From contig NC_060106.1 in assembly GCF_021155765.1 (NCBI RefSeq), positions 8,625,501 to 8,689,500 on the forward strand: a stretch of 64,000 nt of DNA, given 5' to 3'. The position numbers and the translations under genes are program-made. Positions 1 to 12,942 of the stretch are shown piece by piece. This stretch comes from Diprion similis (Eukaryota > Arthropoda > Insecta > Hymenoptera > Diprionidae). The notes under the pieces were generated by a model, which did no database searches, was not told where the DNA came from, and saw nothing but the letters and a program-made list of their open reading frames with translations. The stretch's first letter is position 1. Each line of letters opens with the position of its first letter.

Positions 1-1511
1 ATGAAATGGTAGAGGTACATCCCTTGGTTAAAATACGTGAGTTACATCGGAATCGGAGGGGGGCACCAAACTAATATTCCTTATTAGCATTAAAATTGAC
101 GATGAGATGCTCCCGGATCTCTCGGCTTTTGGATCCCCGGATATTACGCGGCTAATGCTGAAGGGTACTTTCTCTCATAAGTTTTCCAGTTAACTAAGTA
201 TCCCGGCATACACCGATTACATGTAATCGACTGAGCGTTCTCTTCAGCTCTCGTAATCTCAATATTTTGTCTCGTTTCTCTTGCTATCTCGATGGCGTCA
301 ATATTTCTAAGTTTGGTAAGCTTCGGATGTCAGAAAATAGGTTCGTTGTAAAAAATGATGTCAAAATTTATTAAAATCGGACGGCGTTGAATATTACAGA
401 ACAATTTTTGTGGTCGATTTGGAAATTTGATGTTGATAGTGTTAGATTCATATCGAATTATAGTTTACAGCAGTCTACACCGCGTTTTTCTCAGTGTGTA
501 CGCGTCAAAATATGGCTATCCACTCGTGGCGAGGGGGCAGTGATGGTGGAATTTTGCAGAGTCGATCACTCGAGAGAGGGGATCCAACCCTTCGAGAGGA
601 CTCTACACGTCCGTTTATTAACTACCCTTCCAATAGATCGTGCCGTGAGCCGTTTAAGCCTAATTGAAACGCGTTGTTACAGTGCGTAAATGGGGCTGGA
701 GCTTCCCGTGGTCAATCATGCATCCGAATATCAGACTGATTGCTTGTTGACCTTGAAAAAATTTTCGCCGAAACCAACGAATTTTAATTTTAATGCTCTG
801 AAAGTCTTTACGTAGGTACTGGAGTGTTTATTATGGAAGAAATTCAAATTCAATTAAAATGAGTTGAGTCTCATTCAGAGAGATAAAAATTATTCTGTAT
901 ACTCAAATGAGTAAAAATGTCAGTAACCATCGCCTTTCGGTGGGGTTAGAAAATTTATTTTAATTTCAGATCCGAAACGACTAAATTGCGTTGGTTGAAA
1001 TTTTTTTTTGCGCAATAACGGTTGTCTACGTATGAGAAATTTTTCAAGCTTGTACAGCAACATCAATTTCGAATCTTTTGGATAAAAAATTTCCTGGATA
1101 ATGTCACAAGCTTCAGCCTTATGTAAAAAAGTTAAAATCGTGTTACTTCTATTTGTCTAACCAATAGCAAAAAAATTGTTAAAAATTTTGTTCTCTCTTT
1201 CTGGTCTAAAGCTGAACTTCTCCCACTGATTTCCCTCGAAAATATCAATTGACCGAATAAAATTTTTCTAGATATCAATGCAACAAAACGACTAAACCGA
1301 AAAATCAACTCGACGCATATAACATCTTGAAATTATCATTATCCAACACAGAATTTCTGCTATCAATTTCCAACATGCTGATACAAAGCAATAACTGAAT
1401 AACCATAAAAAAAAAGAATATGTAAAACCATATGAGTGTCTTTAGAACGAAAATAATAGTAAATAAAATCCAGGATTGGCATGGAATGCATCCCGCTATT
1501 ATTATTTTATT

Positions 1512-1800
1512 ATTTTCATTGAGAATCGCGGCGTGGCTCGTTTCACACGTTGCATGTTCGGCCCGTTTCTCTCTACTTCTCTCGGTGAGATCCGTGCAAC
1601 GCCTCGACCACTCTTGTTTGTAATCTTCGTACTCTTGACAAATGACCTGTCCAGCCGCGTTATACCACGCGAATCCTCTGCCTTGATTGTTTTCTCCAAT
1701 TCCGTTCTGCCCGCCCGAGGCAGTCGGTAGCTGCTGGTATACCCTTCCACATATAGTCGAGCTGCAGGGATCCTCGGACAAAAGTGAGTCCGAAGGTGTA
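1512..1800 (-). other. Possible protein-coding exon, unidentified
   Basis: On the minus strand this GC-richer stretch sits in AT-rich surroundings and reads open in a frame with regularly placed cysteines and aromatic residues (motifs STICGRVYQQLP, FAWYNAAGQVICQEYEDY and EWSRRC). A second minus frame is also open over the same bases, which weakens the case. A plausible acceptor (CCCTGCAG) lies near 1770, but I could not fix both exon boundaries and I recognise no family. It may be an exon of a gene extending off the left edge, or a relic. Confidence 0.2.
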
Positions 1801-4800
1801 TATGTACGCGGGTTATATCCGCGTATTTCTCGCCGGCATGCAACGTTCGCTTGCGAGCGTACCGGAGGGTGAAATAAGTACAACACACCCCCTGACATCT
1901 GAGTCCAAAATTTAATGCGTCAAACTTCGTTGACAAACAATGGAAAGTTTTAAATTACGCTAAAGTAAAGAGTGCGCAAAATGAGGCTAATGATAATAAT
2001 AATCAAATTATAAAGAGAAAAACAATTCTAGTAGCTACCAGAGCATTCTGATGTATGTAGTTTACAAGGAAATTGGGATACCATAAATTGTGACAAAGAA
2101 GCTAGAAGATTCATTTATTTCGTCTAGAAAAAAAAAAACAAAAGTTTTTATTCAAGTGCTTTTACAAATTCGTAGAATAATAATGACTTTTTATTTTTAT
2201 ACAGGTACTTAATTAATAGAAAAACAAAAATCAATTGTAATAAGAGTGAAACTTTATTCGTGTAAAATCTGCATATTACGTCGATCGCTGGAGCTTATAC
2301 GAAGTACAGTTGCGTGGCAACGAAAGCTATGTACAGCCGGATTAATCGAAAAGTTTTATAAAATGATTGCTCGGCGCAGTCGTCGAGTCAGCGATGCGCC
2401 AGGGTATAATCCATCCATGGGTGGGGAACCGTTCGCATTACACCACGTCATTCGGTTTCCTGAGTGGCCTCATTGCGTCATTCGCAATAATTTTTTATTC
2501 AATGCAGCTCTAAGTTTGCAACCGTACCCTCGTGTACATAGGATGTATCTACAATTATTTCCTACGCGAACGAAAGGGTTTTATCGTCCAACTTGGCTGT
2601 ATACTCTAGAGCCACGAATTACCAGCAGAAAATTGCGAGTCCAGCGATCAGTTCACATTTACTTCGAAAGAACTTTTCCCTTTCCTGACATCGCATGGAT
2701 AGTAAAGTTGGTTCATTCCATATAAATTATGACTTGTAGAAATACACATCTCTGCAAATTGAGCAAAGTTTAAAATTCCCTGAAATACGTCAATACTCCA
2801 CGTACTCCTGAGGATGATGGATGTAATTCTACGGCATACAATTTATGATGAACTTCGGCCAATTGTTCAGTCATTACGAATTGCATTTTTCATTGCCGTT
2901 CCGATTGTGAATTCTAATTCTGAGAAAAGATCAACAGTTTGTTGATAGTATTTTAATTGCAAAATCTTATGGCAAAAGCAGATTCAGATTCTTGGTCACT
3001 GCTTATGACAATGAGTATAATTTTGAGTTTTTCCAAAACGTTACAAATTTTAAATATTAGGTCAGAATTTTGTACCGACTCATTGTAGAAATTTAAAAAG
3101 TTACGCTATAAACTTTACACAAATTTCATAACAATATACAAAAGACATATAGCACGAAATTAGAGATGTAGTAAAAACGAGGTTAACAAATTTCATTACT
3201 TCAATATTTCTTCCTGTAAAATATCATATCACTCGGTATGTGTAAACCATTTTCTTCATTTTTCCAATCAATAAATTGTATTGATATGAAAATTTTGGAG
3301 CTGCTTGTGAATATCGGGAGAAGAGCTTGAAAAAAAATTATTTCAAAGTTTGTAATGGTACCAGCTGATTCAGTTGTCCCGTTGTCTTCAGAAGTAAATT
3401 TGAAATGCATCGGTGCCTTGGATTCTGAGTACCTCGACTAATTCCCAATTTCGAGGATGAGTCCACAAGATGCTTCCCGACGATGATATAAATTCCCCAA
3501 TTAACGTGTTTTGATTTTGAAGTGGAGTGTAAACTGAAGTTGATCCAACTAAATCGTTTCAAATTCAAAGTTCCGAGGCTCCTCTCCCCATCAGTTGGCA
3601 GTTTGATGAGCTTTGAGCTATGAACGTTGCGCTCCTGCAGGAGTGGTTTCATTTGTACGGGGTAAAGGGGGGACTGAAAGGATCAACTCTCACGAGGAAT
3701 GTATGAGGAGAACTTTCTCGAGTGAAAGGAAAATTCTGCAGGAACTCAAAAAGCTGTCAAATGTTTTGTTATCATTCAAAGAAACATGTAAACTGTTATT
3801 CGCTGTTCACTATTAAACGTGCACTACGTTTCGTTGCTTCCGGAGTGTGATTTCACATTTAATCACTAATCAAACTTGATCCAGAATCGTTTGATTTACG
3901 AACGATAATCGTTATTCAAGGAATCATTGGTCGATGAAGCAGATCGGCGATTCTGGAATATAATGCGAGAGAGAAATAATAGGTAAAGGATCAGATTTTA
4001 CTTGCGGTACGTCCACCTTCGCAATCGAATCAAGTTTTTCGGCATAAGAATGAATCTTACAAAGGTAAACAAGCCTTCGTTGTCATTGCGATGCATTGCG
4101 TCAACAGGACACTCCATCCTAAATCCTCCGCTGAGTTTATGGCTAGGTAAAGTTATAAGCGAAACTCCCAGCTGTGTAATAAAATTCATCGAGTCACGTG
4201 GCGCTATAAATATTTATCGGACTCAATACGATCTTCGGGACCCGGCTGCCGGTGATACGTGGATTTTTATTGATGCGGGAGATCAGCCAGACCGACGAGG
4301 AAAAAACCTTGGAATTCATGCCAAAGTCAAGTCTAGATCGGACGATCTCACAGTATCCGCAAGAATATTTCAAACCAAGAGTATTTCTTTTAGGGGCTGA
4401 TTCTGAAAACTTAAGACTTTACTTCTGTTCAATAACTGGAAAGTTATTAGTTCTCTTCGTCTATGGAGTTATTGAGTCACCAAGATTAAGAATATATCTT
4501 CTTAATGCTATCGATATAAAAACAAATTGACGTGGAGAATGTCGGTGAGGTAATGTAAACATAAAGTGTTATGATTGGGTGACGATGTTCGTTAGAATGC
4601 TCGTGACGAGCCGTCAGTCTCTTGAAGATATCTGAACAGTCGAGACGGTTCTTCCTCGCGCACTAAAAGTAGAATAAAATCAAGTTAATGTCAATTCACT
4701 GTCTTTATATGCATAGTATTGATCTTTCTATACTCAACAACGTTGATTACGGATGTGTCTAGTTTTCTTCTGCATTGATTTGACGCACTTAATGCTCGTA

Positions 4801-7341
4801 ATCACGAGAGAACATTAACTCTAGTTCTGTAACGAGGTATTGCCAATCATAATTCACGCAAAGACATTTTTCATCGACGATTGAACTTATATCTCTATCA
4901 TCTAAAATTGCCTTCAGTAAAAATGATTACCAACAGTGATACTGTTTCAAATGAACTTCTGTAGGTATTGTTACTTTCTTGATTAGCCAAGTGGCGCGTT
5001 GATTACTGGGACTACTGTCAGTGCGAATAAGCGTTAAAGACTCGGCAGCCGAGTGTCGGGAAATGAATTCTGTAGAACGAGCAAACACTTGGTGCAGTAG
5101 ATAAAGCCCCGGTCAAGTCAGCCGCGCAGTGCGGCACACCGAGTCTGCTGCAGTGGGTAAGTTCGAAAAGCTTCTTTGACGGTGGTGAACTCGTTAGTTA
5201 CCAGCGGAAGTGTAAAGTAATGAGTTCTTTAAGTCAGGAATTGATAAAGTTCGTGACAAGATATAAACCGTTCTCCAAATACTCTGACCTCTCACACAAT
5301 GTGTCAATTTGAAATGAAAACTTTTGCAAGGAGTAATTGTTCCCGCCTTCCAACTTAATCATCAGGATTTCGCGTGAAAATCTATCGGAATGCTTGTATG
5401 TGAAGGTATGAATGGTGTAAAGCACAATTAAGAGGCTGAAGCACCTCCAACGCAGAGCTGCGCTAATACTGGAATAATTATAAATCTGCCGGATCCTCTT
5501 TCTCTCTGGGTATTCAACTTGAGCTAATGATCGTTCGATCATGGCCATGGAAATTGGAGTTCATTTCAAGCAGCGTGCGATTATCTCACAAAGGGTTGTA
5601 TTCAGCGGCTAAACCGTGGGATCAACTAATCGTTCATAAAATATTACAAATTATTCCTCGATGTTACCGTCGCGTGATCACAACGGTAACTCAAATCATT
5701 ATCGACCTTGCGAAAACTGACAATACATTACCTGGGAGCAAGATCCCCAGTCTTAAAAAATCTATCATTACTCGCGTCTCAAAAATCTCACCCGCACTAT
5801 CGTCTATTCGTCTGCTAATTGCATCAATGCTCCTCTTTTTCTGAGAGGACGTATTGATTTAAAACCTGATAATTCAAATCATAGTCAATACGTGACTGAT
5901 TGTGAGAAGGCTCATTCTGAAACTGGCCGATAGCTGTAGTTTTGGCTGATTTTTTATTGCGATCGTTAATAGCAATGGCGTAGCAATGGCCGGCAATACT
6001 GGCTGGTTAACCGTAGGACATATTGGCACAGTGCTGATCAACAACACTGTTCCAGATCAAGACCCAAAGCGTAGGACCTGCCTGATTATGCCCGCTGATA
6101 ACCAACAATGATCCATTACTGGGACTGAAGGCTGGACTGCAGTTGGTAACATTGGCAGTTCTACTGGTCCTGTACTGAGCCTGTGATAAAACTTTTGAAC
6201 ATAAAAATTTTGAGGTACGTACAAATGAAACGGGACGAATTTTAAAAAATTCATATTTTGAAAAAAAAAAAATAAATAAAAGAATTGGTAAAAATTATTG
6301 ACCTTTCATCATATTTGGTTATACAAAAAAAGTATTGGTTTTGGTAAAAAATCACTTTTTCTAATTTCAACAAATCTTTCCTAACTTCTAAGTTAGAAGA
6401 AAAACCGACTCAATTTACATTTGCAGTTTGTAATTAGAAAAAAACATTCTAATTACATTTGAGATTCATAATTAAGGAAAAACTCGATTATAAGTCTGTA
6501 CTAATGAGGATCATGTTAACATCCATTCAGTATTCACATATGACGTAGAATATGAGGTTTACGTACAATATAAGGTATTCTTATTAACACATGTTTAACT
6601 GCAGGTATATTCTTATTAATTGTAAGTATATTTTCGTAGTTCATATACGGGTATACGCAAAACTGAACAATACACTGCAGCCTAAGAACAAAGGCCCAAA
6701 TGACGGTCTTCAAACCAAGTAGTACGTGGTTATGAACGTTCTTTTCTTTTTTTATCTCTAGTGTTTTAAAAAGCTCTATTAGCCGAATCAGGTAAGTTTT
6801 TGACAGTCTGTCTTCCCCCATGCAGACTATTTTCTGTAACAATTTGACTATCCGCATCACGACTATCGCTGGTAGATGAGCTGGTTGAGTATCCTTTCTA
6901 ACTGCATCGTCTTCACAGTGATTGAGAATTTCTAAGGCTAGTTTGTATTATGCTGTTTGTATTTCATCGATTTCTGTTAAATAGCGTAGACCTCATACAT
7001 CGACATCGCAAAAAAAAAAACACTTTCACTTTTACAAACGACAAAGATGATTTTTCGTTTCCTAGTTATTAGATTCAATGTTTCTGAGAATATTCAGGGT
7101 AGATTTAATTGCGATTTGAGCTAGGTTGCTCTTTTTCTTTACATCTACCGTAAAAAAAAACCGAGCTTGTTAATTTAACGCCAAAGTAGTCAATCTCTAT
7201 GATCACTTCGATCACTTCATTTTTACACTTGAACAAATTGTTTGCTCGTGACATGCCTATATTAAAGATCATGATATTATATTCCTGATTCTTTGTGATG
7301 AGATGAGAATATTGTCACAATATCTCCAGTAGAAATTTTCA

Positions 7342-7573
7342 TCAGGCTCAGATAAGGCCATGATCAGGTTTACCTCACAGCCTGATGAGGTACACACATC
7401 AGGTTACCTCATCAAGGCCTCACCAGAAATGTAACGTACCATTCTGGAATGCTCTGATGAGGCTGTATTCACGCACGATGGTCAGACGACCTTGATCGGG
7501 CGTTGATCAGAACTTGATCAGCGCCTCGTCCGGCGTTTATTAAGTTAGGTTGAGGCACCACCTGATCAGGTTC
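7342..7573. repeat. Cluster of CTGATSAGG-like short palindromic repeats
   Basis: About ten copies of near-palindromic words of the type CCTGATGAGG, CCTGATCAGG, CATCAGG and TTGATCAG occur in both orientations within about 230 bp. The base composition differs from the flanks. This may be an old miniature transposon or a degenerate satellite fragment. No open reading frame is present. Confidence 0.45.
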
Positions 7574-8346
7574 CGGAACGGATTGTTCAGATTTACTGAT
7601 TTTTTAAATAACGTTACGAATTATTTAGCTTCTAATAGATGCAAAGCGAAGCTTACCAAAATGTATGTTTGGTGAAATAGAAGTAGAACTTGAATCTGCG
7701 AGCAAATCAGTGGGGGTCGGGGTAAAACCTTATTCGCGAGTATTTGGACTACTCATACGTAAATATATTAATCTTAAGAATATTTTGGTAAGAGCTTTTT
7801 TCTTCTTCTGTAAGGCCATTTGCAATAGCTAGGGATTGCGATTCAATCTCCGTAGCTTTCCCGTAAAAAGTTTTCTTCCACCTCGGAACGAGCAAGCTTG
7901 ATCAATATATAAGTCTGTTTTGATCAGCTTTTTTTCTACTCATTTGGTAAGACGTTATAATACAGTCATTGATGTTGATACTTACTAGGCGGCAGCTCTC
8001 CAGTACTGTTTGCATGAGATCTTTTTTCGCATCGTCGTTATCTCTTACTTAATGTAAAATCAGGTTTGCCGTACGGGAGTTATTGCTTTGATTGACATCG
8101 CTCGATGAATGATGAAGTGAGATCATAGTTGGTGGATTATGTTTTTATCACACGTGGGAATGAACTGTGTACACTTATTACAGATACGTTTGCTACAGAG
8201 TTAGCCGTACTTCACCACAAAACTGTTTTAATTTCAAAACCCGTTTCAAACGGTGACATGTCGTCCTTCTATCAAGTAACTTTTACCTTGAAGGTCCATC
8301 TTCCATCGATAGCTTAGGTAATTCCATCATGTCGAACGCATATTAT

Positions 8347-8372
8347 CAATGAGCTAACAGTGTGTGCAAGTT
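8347..8372 (+). promoter_or_regulatory. Upstream promoter element of OR-A
   Basis: CAATGAGCTAACA followed by GTGTGTGCAAGTT. It lies about 220 bp before the initiator of OR-A and is the most diverged copy of an element found at the same relative place before OR-B, C, D, E and G. Identification rests only on comparison between paralogues inside the window. Confidence 0.4.
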
Positions 8373-8566
8373 TGACGTGGAGCTCCATGGTACTGATACA
8401 CATAATTCTCGGAAAAAAATAGTCGCAACAACCAAGATATAAAATGTATGAACTACAATTGTAACCCTTGCATATCTGAAGGGGCTCTTACTTGTCATTG
8501 GCTGACCACAGCTTGCCTCTCTTATCCCCACACAGTTTTTATTCCATACGTTCTAAGATCCATTGG

Positions 8567-8572
8567 CCAGTC
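8567..8572 (+). promoter_or_regulatory. Initiator (predicted start site) of OR-A
   Basis: CCAGTC with the predicted +1 A at 8569, 86 nt before the ATG. It aligns with the initiators of OR-B, C, D and G and is followed by the shared GCGGACGAACCTC block. The expected downstream element at +28 (GAAGC) is poor in this gene. No TATA box is seen. Confidence 0.45.
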
Positions 8573-8654
8573 GCGGACGAACCTCAACGGCAAAAGAAGC
8601 ATTGCCTTTTGGTCGACCAAGTTTTAATAAGTGACATAACAAAGCAAAAAAGTT

Positions 8655-11600
8655 ATGTCGAACAGCCGTACGGTGGAGATGATAGAGGGCAGCGATAAGT
8701 TCAACGAACAGTTCGTCACTGCAATTCGCACCTTACGTCGCATTGCGATTTACATGGGAATTTGGCCAGAAAAAAAACATGAGAAATTGTGCAATTTATT
8801 GTGGTACTATAATTCGACAAATTTGGTATTTATGAACTTCGGTTTAATGTGTAACGCCATCAGAGTAAGAGACGACATGAATAAAGTTATTTCTACCATA
8901 AGCGTAGCAAGTGGGGTAATGTATATAATGGTGAAGTGGTTTACATTTTCTTCGCACAAGGTACTTATCAGGAAACTGGTATATATGATGAACGAAGATT
9001 GGACCAGCTTGGAAAACAACACTTTGATTCCTGAAAGCGTACCAGATTCGAAACGATTAATGTTAAAATACTACCGAGTGTTAAATATATACGTCTACAC
9101 CGTCTTGACTGTAATGGTTTGTGGAAATGCAAATTTCGTCATCACTTTTGTTGTAGCCACAAATCATCGCGACAATAATACAGATCTGGATAACCTCTTG
9201 CCGGTGATTCACAGCTGGTATCCTGGTGTCGATTACGATCGAGCTTACATCATTGGGGTGATTATGAAATGAATAACTTGACTGAAACTCAAATAAGATT
9301 GGATCGGATTTGTATTTCGAATAAACATGTCGCTTTGAATGCATGCTGAAGCTGTGATAGTAAGAATAAAGACCAAGAGTTGGATTATTCGAATCATTTG
9401 CGATTGTGCAGCTAGAGGCACTAAGTGATGGAAGCAGCGCACAATAGTTGTTTGTTAAATCATTCGTCTTAGAGCGATTTATTTACGAATTATAATTTTG
9501 ACAAAATTCACTGAATTTTTTTAAATTCTCACAAGACTTAATAATCCACACTCAATCTGAGATCATTTGGGACACAATTGAAGGTGCAAACGAAATATAT
9601 AGTGTATAGTTGAGCGGCAAGAAGCCCAGTATCTCGAAGGATGGAAAAAATTTCAATTCCAAAAGTTTCACAGCTGAAATTGGTATTGAGCGTGTCCGTT
9701 TTATCACGTGCACAGAAGTACGTTGACTGGAAATCGTATCATGGTGTTGATATCCACGATTTTTTCAGAACAATCGGTTTATACGATGCCTTATTATTTG
9801 AACCACGAACGATTACTAATGAATGCCGGTTTCAGACTAAATCTATAAATAGGTATAGAAACGGGACTGAGAAAATTTGAATCTGGTACCGTGTTCCGTT
9901 TGCTAAGCGGCGTGGTCAAAGAAATGAAATTCAGGTCACGGAAAACAGTTTTTAAGCTTTGCAATCACATCGAATCGAATTTGTGATTGATCAAGCTTGA
10001 TCAAAGACTTATTATGTCATTCATATCGAGTTCCAATAATGAAAATATACGTCGTGAGGCTCAATTGTAGCGTTCAATGCTGTCTAGGTTTTGATGGTCC
10101 GTCAAAACCTGGTTATTAGAAAGCGATATCAGACCTTGGGTACATGCAACTATACTGAAGTCACTGTGAAAAATTAGTTACCGATCAATCATTCATATTG
10201 CTTGCACCGTAATTTATTACGCAAATGAAGAAAACTTGAGAAACAATATCCCGGTATAAGAAATGGACAACAGAAATACATGGAGCAAAAAAAACTAGGC
10301 TCATTTCTCTTTGAGTAACGAAATAAAATTTCTAATTTTCGTGTAAAATTTACGATCAAGATCCGTTAGATAAATAATATTTCAGTGAAAATTCATTCAT
10401 GTTATAATATTATATGATTCAAGTTTTTGGCCGCTGCTCAAATAATGAGTATGATAGCAGTAATTGTCGGAAACACTGTAGTCGACGGTTTCTTCGTTAT
10501 TACAGTTCTGAACACTACCGCTCAAATCGAGATTCTGGGGTACGCATAGATGTGCAAACATGTGGTAGGCGTTTACGTATTAGCAGGTTTTATACTCTAC
10601 TAATAATATAATCTTACACCTTCAGAATCTTTATTGAACAAATGAAATATAATTCGCTGGATCCCGAATGCAACAAAACGAATATCCAAGAGGTGGTAAA
10701 GCGTCATCAGGTGTTATTGAGGTAGGTTCTTAATTTTATCGTTTTGAGAAGAATATTTTGAGGCATTCCATACTATCGGCTCTTTGTAAAATGAACTAAT
10801 TTTCAATTATAGCGTGGCAAACAACATACAAGAATGTTTTGGTGCGATAGCCTTCCAGCGCGTGTCTATTTCTTTAGTCGGTATCTGTTTCAGTGCACAC
10901 GTATTTCTTAGGGTATGTAAAACAACTGCTTTTTTGGGGGCTGAGCAAAAAAAAAAAAAAACCTTATTTATAAGTACACACGACCTTTTGCTCTTAATCA
11001 AACTGTTATTGAATATTTTTTTGACCATAATTTCATGTCTTAAGTCTAGGTACAATTACAAAAGTTTACCACTAGAAATACAATACAAAGGTTTGAAAGT
11101 TGAAACAAAGAAAAAAGTTGGTGTTGGGCTTGATGGCAATTTTTCAAATTGAAACTGGACATCCCACAATCTGTGGAGCATGATTCCTCTTCTTTATGTT
11201 TGTGGTTGCGAATAATCACTCTATTCCGATGTTCGGAATTCGTTATACTCGAGCAATATTGTTGGGAATCTTGACAACCATTTTTCCTAAACTGTTTGTT
11301 ATTTCGTTTCATCTGAATCCAACCGATGAAAAATTTCTCACGCATCTCTACAAAATCGCAGTTTGTGAGTGATGCGTGAGTCTACACAGTAATGGATGTA
11401 GATTTTGAAACTATAGTATTATCTGTTACAGGAATTACAAAACGTTGGAGAAGGTAACGCGGCTGCACTGAAGTACGGGTTCACTTTTCTCGCGGCGCTC
11501 GGAAATGTCTTCGCCTACTGTTCGGTTAGCGATACTTTGGCCACTGAAGTAAGTATAACAAAGTCTGCAGAATCAAAGCCTTAGGAACCGAATTTCTTAA

Positions 11601-12281
11601 TCCTTATTTATGTTCATAATTTATTATTTGGAATAGATTTGCCACCTTTGGCAAAATCGATTATCTAATTACACGCTATTACATAAAGACAAGCTTACTG
11701 ACCGGAAATTTAGTGACAGCGTAGTTGAGTTGAAATGGTTTGGCAGTGATTTCTGCTATCCACTATCCTTTCAAACTTAAGTCCTGTGTACTTTTACACG
11801 CTCGATTCCAACAATATCACAGCTATGTATGGGAAATCGAACTCACGGAATTTGTACAAAAATTACATCAATTGCAAGTACTCCGTGCTTTTAACCAACG
11901 TGAGCTTTTTTGTTCAAGAGTCTTGCTATCGGAACGCATGTCTACAATTCGGAATGGTATAATGCTACGTCTTCTGCCAAACTTTCATTATCAATATTAA
12001 TGATTAAAGCATCGCGACCGATGATAATTACTGCAGCCAAAATCTTTCCCCTCACGATGGAAAATTTCACAGTGGTGAGTATTTTACTTTTAAAGTTCTG
12101 CGCGCGTTCGAATCATTATGTGCTACGTATAGACGACAATATGTTCGAATCTGTTTTCTCGGTAGCTCGTTATCTTAGATAATATAATTATTACGGACAC
12201 CTACCTACATGCTTACAGATCATCAAATCGATCGCATCATATATTTCCGCACTACGAGCATTCAGCGTGTCTCACGTCTAA
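8655..12281 (+). CDS. Odorant receptor OR-A (7tm_6 family), complete, 7 exons
   Basis: Insect odorant receptor of 416 residues, expected to form an odorant-gated cation channel with Orco in sensory dendrites. Coding exons: 8655-9257, 10424-10539, 10626-10721, 10813-10912, 11432-11548, 11919-12074, 12219-12281. All introns are GT-AG and the reading frame joins at every junction. Exon 1 (201 codons) carries the GIWP motif (residues 35-38), hydrophobic segments near 48-69, 77-99 and 143-168, and an HSWYP motif before the splice site. Exon 2 gives the VVDGFF segment, exon 4 the SVANNIQECFG motif, exons 6-7 the ending FPLTMENFTV then SYISALRAFSVSHV. The start aligns with the MSNS start of OR-B. 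The donor of exon 1 reads GGG|GTGATT where paralogues read CAG|GT, and the codon-level join still holds. The length is normal for the family. First gene of the array. Ligand unknown. Confidence 0.9.
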
Positions 12282-12936
12282 AGATATTCGAGCAAACCGA
12301 TACAGACATACCTACGTGACACGAGGTAAGCGATGAAAACACACATTTGTTGGGTGAGTTCTAAGATACAGTTATAAATGAAAAATGCAGTGCGCAGTCC
12401 ATGTGAACCTGATACATATTGTTGAAATCCTTCGTGGATATTTAGTGACTTGCAAAACGATTTCTCTCTACGAAAATAATTTATCGCTTCATTGTTCATT
12501 TCATTGATGAAATAATGAAAATATTCAAATTCTTCTTTGCACTCGAACCTGTGTAGAAAACACCTTCATCGTATTCCAAGCTTTTGTATTATGACAGGTA
12601 ATTTCTTTAATTTCCAAAGTAGAATCAGTAAATAACACCACACAGTTCTCGCTCTCACATATTCATCGGCGTTTATTCTCATTAAACATGTATTTCATAT
12701 TTCGGCAGAAATAATCAAGAACATTTAGCGCAAGCTCCGTTGGTGATAGAAGAAAATCGTGTCATTCACTGCGATATGCACGTCTTCGACAATGTTTCAA
12801 ATTGACTGACCAAGCGATGAAAATACGTGGATACGACTTCGGCTAATGAGTATAAATGTTTGTTGTTAATAGTCAGGATTCACAATCCGCCATGTTATGC
12901 ACACTGAATTTGCATTTGTGTATTTATGTGAGGATT

Positions 12937-12942
12937 AATAAA
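12937..12942 (+). terminator. Candidate polyadenylation signal of OR-A
   Basis: AATAAA 656 bp after the OR-A stop. It lies in a block that also recurs after OR-B (19382) and OR-C (29140), each followed by related sequence ending in an ACTTCKTTGWRAGTC-like word. That recurrence makes it more credible than a chance hexamer. Confidence 0.4.

Larger units (their letters stand above)
1..8346. other. Intergenic region with no recognised gene
   Basis: AT-rich DNA before the receptor array. Open frames here are short, overlap on both strands and show no family I recognise. The only stretch that looks somewhat exon-like is at about 1500-1800 on the minus strand (listed separately). A cluster of short CTGATSAGG-like repeats lies at 7342-7573. 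The segment at about 5090-5165 is GC-richer and ends in a GTAAG donor-like site, so it could be a non-coding first exon, but nothing downstream supports that. Confidence 0.5.

Noticed and set aside
2246-2725. 159-codon open frame as a gene
   Set aside because: It has no recognised motif and starts from GTG. I found no splice or promoter evidence.
9258-9272. Stop codons just after receptor exon 1 as true gene ends
   Set aside because: In every copy the stop lies a few codons beyond a conserved GT donor, and the next exon continues the receptor in phase.
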